Assembly: GCA_045655165.1 (NCBI GenBank)
Contig: JAZOOT010000007.1
Span: forward strand, 1-34,652
Length of the DNA stretch: 34,652 nt
Origin: SIG607 sp045655165
Lineage (GTDB): Bacteria; Bacillota; Clostridia; Oscillospirales; Acutalibacteraceae
Direction of reading: 5' to 3'
Under the pieces are notes generated by a model. It was not told the origin of the DNA, searched no databases, and worked only from the letters and a program-made list of their open reading frames with translations. The translations under genes were made by a program, and so were the position numbers. This document shows positions 32,183-34,652 of the stretch, one piece after another (positions within the stretch are counted from its first letter, which is position 1; every line of letters starts with the position of its first letter).

Positions 32183-33100
32183 TCATTTAATTGCCGTAAT
32201 ATCATACGGTGTTGACTGGTAAACAAAATAGTTAAGCCAATTTGAATATAAAAGGTTGGCATAAGAATGCCAAGTTAGTTTTGGTTGCTTTTTGGGGTTA
32301 TCACCGGGGAAATAGTTAACAGGTATATCAATTTCTTTTCCCTGGCTAATATCGCGCAGATATTCGTTTTTAAGAGTGTCTGCATCGTATTCGGGGTGGC
32401 CTGTTATAAAAATTTGCCTGCCGCCCTTACTTGAAATTGCAAAAACACCCGCTTCCTTAGAAGAAGCCAAAATTTTAAGCCCTTTAACCGCTTCAATATC
32501 TTCACGGCGCACTTCGGTGTTTCTTGAATGAGGCACCAAAAATACATCATCAAAACCGCGGAACAAAATAGATTTTTTATAATCGCACTTGTGCGGGAAC
32601 ACGCCAAAAAGTTTTTTTGGCAAAAAGTGTTTATTTATCCCGTAATGGTAATAAAGCCCTGCCTGTGCGCCCCAACAAATATGCAAGGTGCTGTGCACAT
32701 GGGTTTTGCTCCATTCCATTATTTCACAAAGTTCATCCCAAAATTCAACTTCTTCAAATGCCAAATGCTCAACAGGTGTGCCTGTAATAATAAGCCCGTC
32801 AAATGTTTGGTCCTTTATATCATCAAAGGTTTTATAAAAGTTTATTAAATGTTCTGCCGAAGTGTTTTTGGAACGGTGGCTTTTGGTATGTATAAGTTCA
32901 AGGTCAACCTGAAGTGGAGAGTTACCCAAAAGGCGCGAAAGTTGTGTTTCGGTTTCTATTTTCTTTGGCATTAAATTAAGCAATAAAATTCTAAGCGGAC
33001 GAATATCTTGGGTTATGGCGCGGGTTTCGGTCATAACAAATATATTTTCATCCGTAAGCGTCTTTACCGCGGGTAAATCGTTTGGAATTTTAATAGGCAT
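32183..33100 (-). CDS. metAA: Homoserine O-acetyltransferase (MetA family)
   Basis: Activates homoserine for methionine synthesis. The 305 residues carry the MetA catalytic set: nucleophile C142 (HICWGAQAG), H235 and E237 (GHPEYD). Residue 111, in TGTPVEHLAF, is Glu; in this family Glu at that place marks acetyl-CoA use, whereas Gly marks succinyl-CoA. Acetyl transfer also fits the adjacent O-acetylhomoserine sulfhydrylase. It begins 22 bases after metY and is the last gene of the pair. No separate terminator is visible after its stop; the next element is the promoter and riboswitch of the ATPase gene, so read-through would meet the riboswitch terminator. Confidence 0.94.
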   Translation of the reverse strand: MPIKIPNDLPAVKTLTDENIFVMTETRAITQDIRPLRILLLNLMPKKIETETQLSRLLGNSPLQVDLELIHTKSHRSKNTSAEHLINFYKTFDDIKDQTFDGLIITGTPVEHLAFEEVEFWDELCEIMEWSKTHVHSTLHICWGAQAGLYYHYGINKHFLPKKLFGVFPHKCDYKKSILFRGFDDVFLVPHSRNTEVRREDIEAVKGLKILASSKEAGVFAISSKGGRQIFITGHPEYDADTLKNEYLRDISQGKEIDIPVNYFPGDNPKKQPKLTWHSYANLLYSNWLNYFVYQSTPYDITAIK

Positions 33101-33122
33101 TTATACCACTCCAAGTAAAAAG

Positions 33123-34406
33123 TTAAATGTTATCAAGTGCTTGTTTAATATCGTTAATTAAATCTTCACTGTTTTCAATGCCGCAAGAAAAACGAACTAA
33201 ATCAGGCGAAATACCAGCAGCGGCAAGTTCTTGTTCGTTCATTTGGCGGTGGGTTGCATTTGCAGGGTGCAAACAACAGGTTCTGGCATCGGCAACGTGG
33301 GTTTCAATAGCAGCCAATTTAAGATTTTTCATAAACGCTTCAGCCGCTTTTCTGCCGCCCTTAACGCCAAAACTTACAACACCGCAACTGCCGTTAGGCA
33401 AATATTTTTGAGACATTTCATAATATTTATCACCTTCGAGAGAAGGATATCTAACCCAAGCAATGCGGTCATCGCTTTGTAAATATTTTGCAACGGCAAG
33501 TCCGTTTTCGCAGTGTTTTTTCATACGCAAATGCAAACTTTCAAGTCCCAAGTTCAAAAGGAAAGCGTTTTGGGGCGACTGAATAGAGCCGAAATCACGC
33601 ATAAGTTGTGCGGTGGCTTTGGTTATAAACGCGCCTTCTAAGCCAAAACGTTCGGTATAGGTTACACCGTGGTAACTATCATCGGGTGTGCAAAGGCCGG
33701 GGAATTTTTCGGGATACTTTGTCCAATCAAATTTACCCGAATCAACAATGCAACCGCCAACTGCAGCGCCGTGACCATCCATATATTTTGTAGTTGAATG
33801 GGTTACAATATCGGCACCAAATTCAAAAGGACGGCAGTTAACTGGTGTTGCAAAGGTGTTATCAATAATAAGCGGAACGCCGTGGGCGTGAGCCGCATTT
33901 GCAAATCTTTCAATATCAAGTACGTCAAGCGACGGGTTTGCAATGGTTTCGCCGAAAACGGCTTTTGTGTTTTCTTTAAAAGCAGCGTTTAATTCTTCAT
34001 CGCTACAATCGGGACGAACAAAGGTAAATTCAATGCCCATACGTTTCATTGTAACGGCAAAAAGGTTATATGTACCGCCGTAAATTGCCGACGAGCACAC
34101 AACGTGGTCACCGCAAGAAGCAATGTTAAACACAGAATAGAACGATGCCGCCTGACCCGAAGAGGTAAGCATTGCGGCAGTACCGCCTTCCATTTCGCAA
34201 ATTTTTGCAGCAACGCTATCATTTGTTGGGTTTTGCAAACGGGTGTAAAAATAACCCGATGCTTCCAAATCAAAAAGTTTACCCATATCTTCACTTGTTG
34301 CATATTTAAATGTTGTGCTTTGAATAATGGGAATTTGTCTTGGCTCACCATTACCCGGTGTATAACCGCCTTGAACACATTTTGTTTCAATATTATAATT
34401 ACTCAT
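33123..34406 (-). CDS. metY: O-acetylhomoserine sulfhydrylase
   Basis: PLP enzyme that makes homocysteine directly from O-acetylhomoserine and sulfide, cytosolic. The 427 residues include IPIIQSTTFKY, GYFYTRLQNPT, MLTSSGQAA, VPLIIDNTFATP and the PLP-lysine motif THSTTKYMDGHG (Lys 207), and the late RFSCGIEN motif. These match the MetY branch of the Cys/Met PLP family. I chose ATG 34406 (MSNYNIETKCVQGG), with GGGG about eight bases ahead. It shares a transcript with metA, giving a complete acetyl route from homoserine to homocysteine. The leader is too short for an S-box or T-box. Confidence 0.94.
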   Translation of the reverse strand: MSNYNIETKCVQGGYTPGNGEPRQIPIIQSTTFKYATSEDMGKLFDLEASGYFYTRLQNPTNDSVAAKICEMEGGTAAMLTSSGQAASFYSVFNIASCGDHVVCSSAIYGGTYNLFAVTMKRMGIEFTFVRPDCSDEELNAAFKENTKAVFGETIANPSLDVLDIERFANAAHAHGVPLIIDNTFATPVNCRPFEFGADIVTHSTTKYMDGHGAAVGGCIVDSGKFDWTKYPEKFPGLCTPDDSYHGVTYTERFGLEGAFITKATAQLMRDFGSIQSPQNAFLLNLGLESLHLRMKKHCENGLAVAKYLQSDDRIAWVRYPSLEGDKYYEMSQKYLPNGSCGVVSFGVKGGRKAAEAFMKNLKLAAIETHVADARTCCLHPANATHRQMNEQELAAAGISPDLVRFSCGIENSEDLINDIKQALDNI

Positions 34407-34442
34407 TTTTATAACCCCACAATCTTGTGTATAATTATATTT

Positions 34443-34471
34443 AGTATACATAAATATTTTAGTTTAGTCAA
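34443..34471 (-). promoter_or_regulatory. Sigma-A-type promoter of metY-metA
   Basis: Minus-strand TTGACT (34466-34471) and TATACT (34443-34448), spacer 17. The expected start is near 34436, giving a leader of about 30 bases with no room for a structured riboswitch. Confidence 0.8.
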
Positions 34472-34491
34472 GTTTAATATTAACCTTGACT
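34466..34491. repeat. 26-base near-perfect palindrome joining two back-to-back -35 boxes
   Basis: AGTCAAG at the left and CTTGACT at the right surround TTTAATATTAAC; two positions of the 26 break the symmetry. The outer six bases are the -35 boxes of the divergent metY and tRNA-Ser promoters. It may be an operator for a repressor of metYA, or simply the result of two similar -35 boxes facing outwards. Confidence 0.7.
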
Positions 34492-34514
34492 TTTGCAAAA
34501 ATGAATAGTATAAT
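34486..34514 (+). promoter_or_regulatory. Sigma-A-type promoter of tRNA-Ser
   Basis: TTGACT (34486-34491) and TATAAT (34509-34514), spacer 17, ending 22 bases before the tRNA. This is a near-consensus promoter, as expected for a stable RNA gene. Confidence 0.87.
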
Positions 34515-34536
34515 ACTGCTTGTTAGTAACACACAT

Positions 34537-34625
34537 GGAGACGTATCGAAGTGGTCATAACGGACATGACTCGAAATCATGATGCCCCTTGAGGGACGAG
34601 GGTTCGAATCCCTCCGTCTCCGCCA
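34537..34625 (+). tRNA. tRNA-Ser (anticodon CGA)
   Basis: An 89-base class II tRNA. The acceptor stem GGAGACG pairs with CGTCTCC, and the anticodon stem CATGA/TCATG frames the loop CTCGAAA with anticodon CGA (codon UCG). There is a long variable arm (CCCCTTGAGGG-type stem), the T-loop GGTTCGAATCC, discriminator G and an encoded CCA. The long variable arm and the anticodon agree on serine. Confidence 0.95.
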
Positions 34626-34635
34626 AAAAGCAAAG

Positions 34636-34652
34636 CCACCCTTTATGGGTGG
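34636..34652 (+). terminator. Start of a terminator after tRNA-Ser (cut by window end)
   Basis: CCACCC pairs with GGGTGG around TTTAT, reaching the last base of the window, with an A-rich 5' flank. The expected T-run lies outside, so only the hairpin is seen. Confidence 0.65.

Noticed and set aside
34407..34440. S-box (SAM) riboswitch or T-box ahead of metY
   Set aside because: Only about 30 transcribed bases precede metY, no aptamer-like conserved segments and no leader terminator.
1..34652. Mobile elements, prophage genes, CRISPR arrays or defence systems
   Set aside because: Every sizeable gene is a recognisable metabolic, transport, cell-wall or sporulation gene; no transposase, integrase, att-type repeat at the tRNA, or regularly spaced repeat is seen.

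Overview
The window looks like a chromosomal segment of an endospore-forming Firmicute of the Clostridia class, probably a gut-type lineage. The evidence is an AT-rich sequence, strong AGGAGG-type ribosome binding sites, sigma-A promoters with 17-base spacers, and sporulation genes (spoVAC and the dipicolinate synthase pair dpaA/dpaB). It is dense, ordinary core and metabolic DNA. I see no transposase, prophage, integrase or CRISPR array, and no gene-free stretch over 300 bases.

Layout. 1-4104 (+): 3' part of argG, a three-gene polar amino acid ABC transporter, then argF, closed by a two-way terminator. 4149-6688 (-): an operon of a pyridoxal/pyridoxamine-type kinase, an ECF substrate-binding membrane protein and a metallophosphoesterase. 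A MocR/PdxR-type regulator that lacks its C-terminal end (6780-7835, +) is transcribed divergently. 7912-8352 (-): a lone spoVAC. 8441-14033 (-): a purine salvage operon of xanthine phosphoribosyltransferase, nucleoside-binding lipoprotein, duplex ABC ATPase and two permeases. 14204-17160 (-): uxaB-uxaA for galacturonate breakdown. 17218-19886 (-): a SEDS glycosyltransferase and its class B penicillin-binding protein. 19950-22609 (-): PIG-L deacetylase, NagB-like protein and PfkB kinase, with a divergent AraC regulator (22717-23604, +). 23621-24991 (-): murC. 25121-27693 (+): cca, then dpaA-dpaB. 27721-29202 (-): malQ. 29308-32137 (-): a Ca2+/Mn2+-type P-type ATPase behind a yybP-ykoY (manganese) riboswitch with its own terminator. 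32183-34406 (-): metY-metA, the O-acetylhomoserine route to homocysteine. 34537-34625 (+): tRNA-Ser(CGA).

Two regions stand out. The first is the deacetylase / NagB-like / PfkB / AraC locus. The NagB-like protein keeps the fold motifs but appears to have lost the sugar-phosphate contacts and one catalytic aspartate of NagB. I infer an amino-sugar pathway that works on unphosphorylated sugar (deacetylate, deaminate, then phosphorylate). The second is the manganese riboswitch in front of the P-type ATPase, which is well supported by sequence and also sits where the metYA operon should terminate. Smaller points are a truncated PdxR with a possible frameshift scar, a phosphatase of unknown substrate inside the B6 operon, and a possible sporulation promoter placed inside the cca terminator hairpin.
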